In this document: piece after piece, positions 17,987-25,554 of the stretch | How the letters are laid out: every line of letters begins with the position of its first letter | Position numbering within the stretch: the first letter of the stretch is position 1 | Origin: Actinomycetales bacterium | GTDB lineage: Bacteria; Actinomycetota; Actinomycetes; Actinomycetales; Kineosporiaceae | Length of the DNA: 59,517 nt | Reading direction: 5' to 3' | Assembly (NCBI GenBank): GCA_012719445.1 | Contig: JAAYAH010000096.1 | Span: 1 to 59,517, forward strand | The notes under the pieces: generated by a model | Seen by the model: the letters and a program-made list of their open reading frames with translations, nothing else | The model's database searches: none | What the model was told of the DNA's origin: nothing | Position numbers and translations under genes: made by a program

Positions 17987-18463
17987 TCACTCGACCGGTG
18001 GGCGCGGGGCGGACCCACCCGACGCCGGATCGCCCAGCCTCTGCAGCAGGGTGCAGAGCGTCTCGCGCTCCTGCCTGGTCAGCGGCTCGAGGAACTCGTC
18101 CTGAACCTGCTGCACCACGACGTCCAGGCCGAGGAGAAGACGCCGTCCGGCGGGAGTCAGGAGCACCCGCTTCCGACGACGATCGCCGGGGGCGGGCTCG
18201 CGGCGAACCAACCCCCGCCGTTCGAGCTCGTCCAGCCCCAGCGTGACGTCGCTGCGGTCCAGCGCGACCCGACGGCCCACCTCGATCTGGCTCGCGGGAC
18301 CGAACTCCTCCAGTGCCGCCAACAGCCGGTAGTGATGGCCGCGAGTGCCGGACGCCGCGAGCGCGCCGGCGAGCAGGCCGTGCGCCCTGGTGTTGGCCTG
18401 TGCCAGCAGCCAGGTCGGCCGCGTCCGGAGGCGACGTGGGGTGGTGCGGGCAGGCTCGGCCAC
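17987..18463 (-). CDS. MarR family transcriptional regulator
   Basis: About 158 residues with a MarR winged-helix domain: LLAALEEFGPASQIEVGRR leads into the recognition region RSDVTLGLDELERRGLVRRE and the charged wing PGDRRRKRVLLT. It should act as a dimeric DNA-binding repressor. GTG 18463 is preferred; the frame stays open to 18565, but that extension would run through the palindromes that probably form its operator. It is divergent from the second MarR-like gene at 18553, and the two share a control region with paired palindromes. Confidence 0.88.
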   Translation of the reverse strand: MAEPARTTPRRLRTRPTWLLAQANTRAHGLLAGALAASGTRGHHYRLLAALEEFGPASQIEVGRRVALDRSDVTLGLDELERRGLVRREPAPGDRRRKRVLLTPAGRRLLLGLDVVVQQVQDEFLEPLTRQERETLCTLLQRLGDPASGGSAPRPPVE

Positions 18464-18482
18464 AGGGCTCAGATTAGCAGTC

Positions 18483-18499
18483 CGTTGGCGCGGCCAACG
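18483..18499. promoter_or_regulatory. Operator candidate 1, perfect 17-bp palindrome
   Basis: CGTTGGCGCGGCCAACG is fully symmetric around 18491. It lies in the 89-bp gap between two divergent MarR-like genes. Size and symmetry fit a MarR dimer site. Confidence 0.6.
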
Positions 18500-18511
18500 A
18501 AGTAGCCATAT

Positions 18512-18528
18512 CGTTGGCGCAGCCAATG
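18512..18528. promoter_or_regulatory. Operator candidate 2, near-perfect palindrome
   Basis: CGTTGGCGCAGCCAATG has one mismatched arm position and shares its core TTGGCnnnGCCAA with the palindrome 29 bp away. Two like sites in one divergent gap suggest coordinated control of both genes. Confidence 0.6.
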
Positions 18529-18552
18529 AATACGAGATCCTGAGGAGACCGG

Positions 18553-19002
18553 ATGGCCTCGCCACCCCACCCCCTGCCGGCCGCCATGGGCCGCACCGAG
18601 AACGCCCTGCGCGCGCTCCTGATGAGAACCCTCACCGGGACACCCGTCCACAGCTACGAGGAGTGGGTGACCCTCAACCTGATCGACAGCCGAGCTGGAG
18701 GCGTTGACGACGACGCCGAGGCACTTCGCGGCGTCCTGGCGGTCGACCGGGCCTCTGCCCGGTTCCTCCTCGACGACCTCGTGGCGCGGGGCCTGCTGCT
18801 GAAGCACGACGAGAGGAACCACGTTCTCTCCCGCGACGGGTCCGACCTGCTCGCGGGCCTGCGATCAGCCGTGGCCGGAACGAGCCGACGCCTGCTCGAC
18901 GGCCTGGCCCTCGATGACCTCGCCGTGACCGTACGCACCCTCGACCGGATCCGCGCACGAGCTGACCACGAGCTGGCGAACACCCCTGGCGGGCACGGCT
19001 GA
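18553..19002 (+). CDS. MarR-like winged-helix protein
   Basis: 149 residues. The middle has the pattern of a winged helix: ALRGVLAVDRASARFLLDDLVARGLLL followed by a short wing (KHDERNHVLSRDG), and the C-terminus is a long charged helix (LDRIRARADHELAN). It looks like a distant MarR-type regulator or a stand-alone wHTH protein rather than an enzyme. The start is ATG 18553 with GAGGAG 8 nt upstream; an in-frame ATG 33 bp later is possible. It probably shares the palindrome pair at 18483-18528 with the divergent MarR gene. Confidence 0.7.
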   Translation: MASPPHPLPAAMGRTENALRALLMRTLTGTPVHSYEEWVTLNLIDSRAGGVDDDAEALRGVLAVDRASARFLLDDLVARGLLLKHDERNHVLSRDGSDLLAGLRSAVAGTSRRLLDGLALDDLAVTVRTLDRIRARADHELANTPGGHG

Positions 19003-19024
19003 CATCGCTCCGCACGGTGCCCCG

Positions 19025-19488
19025 TCAGGTCGTCAGGCTTCCCGAGGCCCACCATCGGAGGTACATCTCCACGTTGGCGGCACCCCACGTCCGGCTGTTG
19101 TCCTCGTGGTTCCAGGTGAAGACGTCGTCGCGGTCGACCGGCGGAAGGATCAGGGCGAACTGATCACCGTTGCCCGCGTCGGCGAAGAAGAGCACGGGAT
19201 CGAAGGGCATGTAGAGCTGGGCGAGTTCCGCGTCGGTGCGGAACCGGATGTTGTCCACCACGATGCGTTCGAGAGGCCAGACCAGACCGCTTCGAGAGGC
19301 CAGACCAGACCGCCGTCGTACACGTCGAGGATCCCGTCCGACTCCCTCAGGACCGTTGCGAACTGGTCCGGTATCCGGTGCCCGAGCCGTTCCTCGGCCT
19401 GGCGCAGTCGCCCTTCGGATGCCCCGGCAGCGAACGTGGCCCCCGGGTACAGCTCCGTGACGAGTTCTCTCCACACACTCTCGATCAT
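19025..19488 (-). pseudogene. SMI1/KNR4 family gene broken by a 23-bp duplication
   Basis: The 5' part (start ATG 19488) codes for MIESVWRELVTELYPG and the SMI1/KNR4-type block LRQAEERLGHRIPDQF through DGGLVWPLE. The 3' part, in another frame, continues RIVVDNIRF through the FFADAGNGDQF and VFTWNHEDNSR motifs to the stop at 19025. The break lies at an exact tandem copy of 23 bp (19268-19290, 19291-19313). Deleting one copy joins the two frames without any other change, giving a protein of about 147 residues. Family members are often immunity proteins or cell-wall regulators; no toxin gene is seen here. It is either a recent null allele or a reversible switch. Confidence 0.85.
19268..19313. 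repeat. Perfect 23-bp tandem duplication causing a frameshift
   Basis: Two identical units starting TTCGAGAGGCCAGACC lie directly end to end. 23 is not a multiple of three, so the host gene's frame is lost. Confidence 0.97.
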
Positions 19489-19610
19489 GCCGTGTGACAG
19501 CCCAACGCCTGGGCAGCCTGATCGCGGGACTTGACCCCTCGTCCGAGCCCGGACGGCGCCGACGAGCCAGCGATCACTCGTATGTCCACTCATCAGAGAT
19601 GCTCTGAACC

Positions 19611-20097
19611 ATGCCTGCACTCGTTGCGCCGTTCCTACCCGCAGGGTCGCTCTCGGCCCGACCCCAACCACGTCTCTCCGGCCGAGGGCTGAGTCTCCGA
19701 CCGTGGGCGGACGAGGACATCGAGGGACTGGTCACCGCCTACACGGATCCGGACATCCAGCGCTGGCACCACTGTTCCCTCGACGCGGAGGAAGCGGCCG
19801 AGCTGATCCTCCACTGGCGGAAGGCCTGGGACACGGAGGGAGGCGCCTCGTGGGCTGTCGTCGATGCCGACGACAGCCTCCTGGGCCGAGTGGGGTTCTG
19901 CGGGCTGCGCCTCTCGGAGGGCGTGGCAGAGATCTCCTACTGGGTGCTGCCCGACGCCCGACGTCGTGGAGTCGCCACGTCCGCGGTGACGTCACTCGCC
20001 CGGTGGGCGTTCGACACGATCGGCCTGCAGCGACTGGAGATCCGGCACTCCGTGGCGAACGTCGCCTCGTGCGCGGTCGCTGTGGCGACGGGGTTTT
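19611..20097 (+). pseudogene. GNAT acetyltransferase, 3' end lost
   Basis: The first about 160 residues match a RimJ-type GNAT protein: GLSLRPWADEDIEGLV, the region GRVGFCGLRLSEGVAEISYWV, the acetyl-CoA-binding segment PDARRRGVATSAVTSLARWAF and RLEIRHSVANVASCAVAVATGF. Coding then stops matching the family just after ATGF, where the normal final beta strands are missing. The frame runs on to 20171, but that tail is an out-of-frame reading of a hydrolase remnant. The core fold is probably destabilised, so I treat it as a pseudogene; a chimeric protein could still be made. Confidence 0.75.
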
Positions 20098-20166
20098 CTG
20101 AAGACACCCGTGAACATACCGGTCGTGTCGTTCCTGATGGCAGCCGCGATCCCCCACCGGGCGTTC
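20098..20166 (+). pseudogene. Remnant of an alpha/beta hydrolase paralogue
   Basis: These 69 bp match 17611-17679 of the upstream hydrolase gene at about 84 percent by eye, without gaps. In the hydrolase frame they read close to IPVVSFLMAA followed by HRAFDD. No other part of that gene could be seen here. It joins the truncated GNAT gene directly. Confidence 0.8.
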
Positions 20167-20253
20167 GATGACCGGGCGACTCGCCAGCAGATGACCCGCC
20201 GCCCGGATGCCCGGCCCCTCCGGGCGCCTTGATCGACGTGGCAGGGATAGCGT

Positions 20254-21450
20254 GTGGCAGTGGCCGCCAGAGTTCTTAAAGGCGACGTCGTCGCGTTTCG
20301 CCTGGGTGCCCACCACCTCACCGAACGATGGGGTGAAAACGGGCTGCTCGACGCGGCCAGCCAGTGCGAAGTTCAGAACAGCCCGCCCGGGGCTGCACTG
20401 ATCGCCCTGCACGCCAGGGTGCGGGACCTCACGCAGGAACAGGTGACCGACGCCGTCGCAGAGGAGAAGAGCCTGCTGCAGACCTGGTGCGTGCGCGGCT
20501 CTCCGTTCTACTTCCCGACCTCGGACGCACCGGTGTTCACCACCGGCGTGCTGCCGCCGACCGACGAGGCGATGAGCCACTTCGTCGCCGGCGTCGAACC
20601 GGCGCTGGACAGCCTCGACATGAGTCTGACCGAGACGGTCGAGCTGACCGGCACGGAGATCCGCCACGTGCTGTCCGGGCGCAGGCTCGCCATCAACGAA
20701 CTGGGTGCGGAAATCGCCAGAAGGATTGCTCACGGACTGCCGAAGAAGCAACGTGACATTTGGGAGGACAAGGGTCCCTACGCCCCGGACCAGCCCCTCG
20801 GTGAGGGTGTCGTGCATTTCTGCATCCGTATCCTCACGTTGCACCGGGTCGTCTGTCTCGCGCCGCGCGTCGGGAACAAGGCCCCGTTCGTCCTGGTCGA
20901 CGAGTGGCTTGGCCATCCGATCCCGGACGTCGACCCGTCGACCGCGCGCGCCGAACTGCTTCGCCGTTATCTGCACTGCTACGGACCCTCGACACGCGGG
21001 CACTTCGCCGCGTGGGCGGGTATCCGTGCCGGTGACGTCGACCCCTGGTGGAGCCTGGTCGAGGACGAGCTGACACAGGTCGAGTTCGGCGGCGCTTCGT
21101 GGATCCTCACGAAGGATCTCGACACGCTGCGATCGGCGCCGATGCCGACGGGGGTGCGGCTACTCCCACCGCATGACCCGTACACCCAGATGCGCGACCG
21201 CGACACGATCGTCGACAAGGAGTACCACCGGGACGTGTGGAGGACGGTCGGGGACCCGGGCACGGCTCTCGTCAACGGCAAGATCATCGGCATATGGCGT
21301 CAACGCAGGAGCGGTCGGAGGCTGACCATGACCATCAAGACGTTCGGCCCGCTGCCGGGCCGGGACAGGAAGTCGCTGCGGAACGAGGCCGAGCAGGTCG
21401 CGTCGTTGCGAGGCATGTCGTCCGTGGACGTCGAGTTCGGTACCTACTGA
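20254..21450 (+). CDS. AlkZ-like winged-helix DNA-binding protein (HTH_42)
   Basis: 398 residues with the tandem winged-helix layout of the HTH_42/AlkZ superfamily: the AFRLGAHHLTER start, HARVRDLTQEQV, the LHRVVCLAPRVGNKAPFVLVDEWL block and the C-terminal LLPPHDPYTQMRDRD and GTALVNGKIIGIW segments. Some members are DNA glycosylases that remove alkylated or crosslinked bases using a QxQ motif. In this protein the matching place appears to read EVQ, so catalytic ability is unsure. A TAGCGT box at 20248-20253 sits just before GTG 20254 and 6 nt before GTG 20260, so a leaderless start at 20260 is a good alternative. Confidence 0.8.
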   Translation: MAVAARVLKGDVVAFRLGAHHLTERWGENGLLDAASQCEVQNSPPGAALIALHARVRDLTQEQVTDAVAEEKSLLQTWCVRGSPFYFPTSDAPVFTTGVLPPTDEAMSHFVAGVEPALDSLDMSLTETVELTGTEIRHVLSGRRLAINELGAEIARRIAHGLPKKQRDIWEDKGPYAPDQPLGEGVVHFCIRILTLHRVVCLAPRVGNKAPFVLVDEWLGHPIPDVDPSTARAELLRRYLHCYGPSTRGHFAAWAGIRAGDVDPWWSLVEDELTQVEFGGASWILTKDLDTLRSAPMPTGVRLLPPHDPYTQMRDRDTIVDKEYHRDVWRTVGDPGTALVNGKIIGIWRQRRSGRRLTMTIKTFGPLPGRDRKSLRNEAEQVASLRGMSSVDVEFGTY

Positions 21451-21805
21451 CCCTCCTCACCCCCGGCACCCGCGCGATCGCGCCGCCGCGCCCGTGATCC
21501 AGCCGGATGCCCGACGGGCCGAGCTGGTCGAACGTGAAGCACCGGTCGAGAGCCCGGGACATCACCGCCTCGATCCGGTCCAGCCCGGCGTCACGGTCCG
21601 GGCGTCACGGTCCGGATCGGTGAGCGCCCTCCCGGCCGGGCTGTGCCGGAGACCGATCCCGTTCTCGTGCGAGACCGGCTGCACACGTTCCCGACCACCA
21701 GCAACAAACCCGCTGGTCACGAGTCCGCACCAGCGACCGGGACGAGACCGTGGCCCACGCCGGGAACACCGGCGGGCTCGGCGGGACCCTTAGGCAGACG
21801 TATCT
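21451..21805 (-). pseudogene. Possible decayed gene with a 14-bp duplication
   Basis: This 355-bp gap has no intact gene. On the minus strand a coding-like stretch reads IGLRHSPAGRALTDPD. After an exact 14-bp tandem copy (21587-21600, 21601-21614) is removed, it continues as RIEAVMSRALDRCF and FDQLGPSGIRLDH with GC-rich third positions. With both copies present the frame is broken. I do not recognise the family, so this is a tentative pseudogene call. Confidence 0.4.
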
Positions 21806-22891
21806 CTACACGTTGAAGCGGAACTCGACCACGTCGCCGTCGGCCATGACGTAGTCCTTGCCCTCCATCCGGGCCCTGCCCCGAGCCCTGGCCTCGACCA
21901 TGGACCCGGCCTCGACGAGGTCCCCGTAGCGGACCACCTCGGCCTTGATGAAGCCGCGCTGGAAGTCGGTGTGGATCACTCCGGCGGCCTGGGGCGCCGT
22001 CCAGCCCCTGCGGATCGTCCAGGCCCTGGACTCCTTCGGGCCCGCGGTGAGGAAGGTCTGCAACCCGAGGGTCTCGAAGCCGACCCGCGCGAGCTGGTGG
22101 AGCCCTGACTCCTGCTGGCCCACGTTGGCCAGCAACTCCGCGGCGTCCGCCGGGTCCAGCTCCACCAGCTCGGCCTCCAGCTTGGCGTCGAGCACGATCG
22201 CCTCGACCGGCGCGACGAGATCGCGCAGCCGTGCCCGGAGCGCGTCGTCCACGAGGCCGTCCTCGTCCACGTTGAAGACGTAGAGGAAGGGCTTGGTGGT
22301 GAGCAGGGACAGCTCACGGATCGCGGCGAGGTCGATCCCTGCGTCCGCAGCCCCGGCGTGGAGGGTCGTGCCCTTGCCGAGCAGCTCCTGCGCGGCCCGG
22401 GCCGCCTCGAGCACCGCCCGGTCGGTCTTCTTGCCCTTGACCTCCTTGTCGAGGCGCGGGACGGCCTTCTCCAGGGTCTGCAGGTCGGCGAGGATCAGCT
22501 CGGTGTTGACCGTCTCGATGTCCTCGGCCGGGTCGATCCGGCCGGTGACGTGCACCACGTCCGGGTCGGAGAACACCCGGATCACCTGGCAGATCGCGTC
22601 GGCCTCGCGGATGTTCGCCAGGAACTTGTTGCCGAGTCCCTCGCCCTCGCTGGCACCCGCCACGATGCCGGCGATGTCGACGAAGGAGACCGTCGCCGGG
22701 ACGGTCCGCTCGCTGGAGAAGATCTCGGTGAGGACGGCGAGCCTCGGGTCGGGCAGCGAGACGACGCCGACGTTGGGCTCGATGGTCGCGAAGGGGTAGT
22801 TGGCGGCCAGCACCTCGGCCTTGGTCAACGCGTTGAAGAGGGTCGACTTCCCGACGTTCGGCAGGCCGACGATGCCGATGGTGAGTGCCAC
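21806..22891 (-). CDS. ychF: Redox-regulated GTPase/ATPase YchF (OLA1 family)
   Basis: 361 residues, matching the usual length of 363. The G1 loop GLPNVGKST (residues 9-17), the YPFATIEPNVG switch region, DIAG (G3) and a C-terminal TGS domain ending MADGDVVEFRFNV are all present. YchF binds the ribosome and prefers ATP over GTP in studied members; it has been linked to stress control. The start is GTG 22891 with no ribosome site, so translation may be leaderless. Divergent from rmuC, 63 bp away. Confidence 0.96.
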   Translation of the reverse strand: MALTIGIVGLPNVGKSTLFNALTKAEVLAANYPFATIEPNVGVVSLPDPRLAVLTEIFSSERTVPATVSFVDIAGIVAGASEGEGLGNKFLANIREADAICQVIRVFSDPDVVHVTGRIDPAEDIETVNTELILADLQTLEKAVPRLDKEVKGKKTDRAVLEAARAAQELLGKGTTLHAGAADAGIDLAAIRELSLLTTKPFLYVFNVDEDGLVDDALRARLRDLVAPVEAIVLDAKLEAELVELDPADAAELLANVGQQESGLHQLARVGFETLGLQTFLTAGPKESRAWTIRRGWTAPQAAGVIHTDFQRGFIKAEVVRYGDLVEAGSMVEARARGRARMEGKDYVMADGDVVEFRFNV

Positions 22892-22954
22892 GGGGGTCAG
22901 TATTACAGCGCGGCGCGGCGCGGCGATGTCGGTGCCCGGTGGGAGCCTGTGCGC

Positions 22955-24097
22955 ATGGACGCCGCGACCCTCCTCGCCCTCCTCGCCGGCGCCGTCGCCG
23001 GGGCCGTCGGTGCGGCGCTCGTCGTCCGGCTGCTCGCCAGGGCCAGGGAGGCGGCCCTGGTCACCGAGCGGGATCTGCTGCGCGAGCGGGTCGGCGACCT
23101 GGAGTCCGCCACCGACGCCGAGCGCGAGCTCGCCGCGACGCTGTCCCCGCTCGCCGCGACGGTCCGCCGGGTCGAGGAGCAGGTCCACGTCCTGGAGCGC
23201 GACCGGGTCGAGCAGTTCGCCCGGCTGACCGAGCAGCTCACGGTGGTCCAGGCGGGCAGCGAGGCTCTCCGCGTCCAGACCGCGGCCCTCGCCGGAGCGC
23301 TGCGCTCCCCGACGTCCAGGGGCGCGTGGGGGGAGGTGCAGCTGCGGCGGGTGGTGGAGCACGCGGGCATGCTGCCCCGGGTCGACTTCACCACCCAGGC
23401 CGTCGGCACAACCCCGGACGGCGTAGGGGTTCGCCCCGACCTGCTCGTCCATCTCCCCGGTCACAAGCACGTCGTCGTCGACGCCAAGGCACCGCTGGCG
23501 GCGTTCCTCGAGGCCAGCGAGGCCGCGGACGACCCGGCCCGGCAGGCGGCCGCGGCGACGGCGCACGCGAGGGCGCTCCGCGGGCACGTCGACGCGCTGG
23601 CGGCGAAGGAGTACTGGACGGCGTTCGACCCCTCCCCCGAGGTCGTCGTGTGCTTCGTACCCGGCGAGGCGTTCCTCGCGGCCGCCTGCGCCGCGGACCC
23701 CGCGCTGCTGGAGCACGCCATGGCACGCCGGGTCGTGCTCGCCACCCCGACGACGCTGCTGGCCCTGCTGCGGACGGTCGCGTTGACCTGGCAGACGGAG
23801 GCGCTCTCCGGCAACGCGAAGCAGCTGTTCGACCTGGGCAGGGAGCTGTACACCCGGCTCGGCACGCTGGGCGGGCACACCGAGCGGCTGGGTCGGAGCC
23901 TGCAGCGGGCCGTCGACGACTACAACGGCTTCGTCGGCACCCTCGAACGCCGGGTGCTCGTCACCGCGCGCCGGATGCGTGACCTCGACGTGACGGACCT
24001 CGGGCTCGACGAGCCGGCGGTCCTCGACGGGGTGGTGCGCCCGCTGACCGCCGCGGAGCTGCTCGACGCCGCCGTCAGACCGGGGACGCCTCCGTGA
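22955..24097 (+). CDS. rmuC: DNA recombination protein RmuC
   Basis: 380 residues: an N-terminal membrane anchor ([22 protein letters not shown]), a coiled-coil region to about residue 110 ([19 protein letters not shown]), then the RmuC nuclease-like domain with [38 protein letters not shown] and [15 protein letters not shown]. It is a predicted DNA-acting factor that limits rearrangements at inverted repeats. Start ATG 22955. The 3' end overlaps that of convergent ispH by 23 bp, so no terminator separates the genes. Confidence 0.93.
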   Translation: MDAATLLALLAGAVAGAVGAALVVRLLARAREAALVTERDLLRERVGDLESATDAERELAATLSPLAATVRRVEEQVHVLERDRVEQFARLTEQLTVVQAGSEALRVQTAALAGALRSPTSRGAWGEVQLRRVVEHAGMLPRVDFTTQAVGTTPDGVGVRPDLLVHLPGHKHVVVDAKAPLAAFLEASEAADDPARQAAAATAHARALRGHVDALAAKEYWTAFDPSPEVVVCFVPGEAFLAAACAADPALLEHAMARRVVLATPTTLLALLRTVALTWQTEALSGNAKQLFDLGRELYTRLGTLGGHTERLGRSLQRAVDDYNGFVGTLERRVLVTARRMRDLDVTDLGLDEPAVLDGVVRPLTAAELLDAAVRPGTPP

Positions 24098-25109
24098 CCG
24101 GCCGTCCGCGAAGCTCCTTCGGCAGGGAGAACAGCAGGCTCTCCTTCGCGGTGACCACGTCCTCGACGGCGCCGAACCCGCGTTCGGCGAGCCAGACCAG
24201 CACGTCCTGGACCAGTTCCTCGGGCACGGAGGCACCGGAGGTGATCCCGACCGTGGCGACCCCGTCGAGCCACGCCTCGTCGATCTCGTCCGAGTTGTCG
24301 ACCCGGTGCGCCGAACCGGCGCCGTGCTCCAGGGCCACCTCCACCAGTCGCACCGAGTTCGAGGAGTTGCTCGACCCGACGACGATCACGAGGTCGGACT
24401 CCGTCGCGATCCGCTTCACCGCGACCTGCCGGTTCTGTGTGGCGTAGCAGATGTCGTCGCTGGGCGGGTCCTGCAGGGTGGGGAACCGCTCTCGCAGCAG
24501 GCGCACGGTCTCGGTCGTCTCGTCCACCGACAGCGTGGTCTGGGACAACCACACCACCCGGGACGGGTCCCGGACCGTCACGGCGGCCACGTCGTCCGGG
24601 CCGTCGACGATCTGGATGTGATCCGGGGCCTCCCCCGCGGTCCCCTGAACCTCCTCGTGACCGGCGTGCCCGATGAGCAGGATGTCGTAGTCCTCGGCGG
24701 CGAAGCGCACCGCCTCCTTGTGGACCTTGGTGACCAGGGGGCAGGTGGCGTCGATGGTCCGCAGACTCCTGACCGCGGTCTGCTCGTGCACCGACGGCGC
24801 CACCCCGTGCGCGGAGAACACCACGATCGCGCCCTCGGGCACGTCGTCCGCCTCGTTCACGAAGACCGCCCCGCGCCGCTGGAGGGTCTCCACCACGTGC
24901 CGGTTGTGCACGATCTGCTTGCGGACGTACACCGGCGGGCCGTGGCGCTCCAGGGCCCGCTCCACGGCGACCACCGCCCGGTCGACCCCTGCGCAGTACC
25001 CGCGCGGAGCGGCGAGCAGGACCCGGCGCGGGAGGCTCGCCCCCGGCGCGGTGGAGGTGGGCGGCTCGGCTGCGGGCTGGGTCACGGACGCCTGCTGGTG
25101 GTCGGGCAC
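24075..25109 (-). CDS. ispH: 4-hydroxy-3-methylbut-2-enyl diphosphate reductase
   Basis: Last enzyme of the MEP isoprenoid pathway, reducing HMBPP to IPP and DMAPP with a [4Fe-4S] cluster. The three cluster cysteines lie in [23 protein letters not shown] and [35 protein letters not shown] and VGSSNSSNS are also intact. Of 344 residues, the first 25 are a variable polar tail. GTG 25109 is chosen because a TACGAT -10 box ends 6 nt before it. The IPP made here would feed the cis-prenyltransferase encoded at 50928. Confidence 0.96.
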   Translation of the reverse strand: MPDHQQASVTQPAAEPPTSTAPGASLPRRVLLAAPRGYCAGVDRAVVAVERALERHGPPVYVRKQIVHNRHVVETLQRRGAVFVNEADDVPEGAIVVFSAHGVAPSVHEQTAVRSLRTIDATCPLVTKVHKEAVRFAAEDYDILLIGHAGHEEVQGTAGEAPDHIQIVDGPDDVAAVTVRDPSRVVWLSQTTLSVDETTETVRLLRERFPTLQDPPSDDICYATQNRQVAVKRIATESDLVIVVGSSNSSNSVRLVEVALEHGAGSAHRVDNSDEIDEAWLDGVATVGITSGASVPEELVQDVLVWLAERGFGAVEDVVTAKESLLFSLPKELRGRPVTEASPV

Positions 25110-25115
25110 GTCGCC

Positions 25116-25121
25116 ATCGTA
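25116..25121 (-). promoter_or_regulatory. Leaderless-type -10 box of ispH
   Basis: TACGAT (minus strand) stands 6 nt before GTG 25109, so transcription should begin at or next to the start codon. No Shine-Dalgarno site is present. Confidence 0.5.
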
Positions 25122-25162
25122 GGTTCCCGCCCCCGGCCGGGCATGTGGTGATCTCCGGACCT

Positions 25163-25552
25163 TCACCCCGCCTGCACAGCCCCGTGCCGGGTCCGGGGCC
25201 GGCATCCCCAGGTCAGCGCGCACTTCCCCACGACGATCACGGCGAGGACGGCGGTGGCCGTCCGGGCATCGACCCCGGCCAGCACCGCGACGGGGAGCGC
25301 CAACGCCGCGACGCCCGCCACGGCCAGCACGACGAACGACCAGCGGGACCCCTGGTACCGCCTCGGCCTGCCCCGGTAGTCCCTGGCTTCGGAGAGCTTG
25401 TGCATCGCCAGGCCGAGCACCCACAGGACGGCGAACGTCGCGCCCCCTGATGCCAGGTGGGGGATGCCGTCACCGGCGAGGACCGCCCAGAACCCCACCA
25501 GGGCCAGCACGGTCACCACCCGGGAGAGGACCACGACCACGACCCGCCACAT
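25163..25552 (-). CDS. Small membrane protein of unknown function
   Basis: 129 residues with about four hydrophobic segments: [56 protein letters not shown] and [18 protein letters not shown], with a positively charged loop ([13 protein letters not shown]). I do not recognise a family. Its ATG lies 2 nt after the MMPL stop codon, so it is very likely translationally coupled to that exporter and may be an accessory subunit. Confidence 0.7.
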   Translation of the reverse strand: MWRVVVVVLSRVVTVLALVGFWAVLAGDGIPHLASGGATFAVLWVLGLAMHKLSEARDYRGRPRRYQGSRWSFVVLAVAGVAALALPVAVLAGVDARTATAVLAVIVVGKCALTWGCRPRTRHGAVQAG

Positions 25553-25554
25553 CG

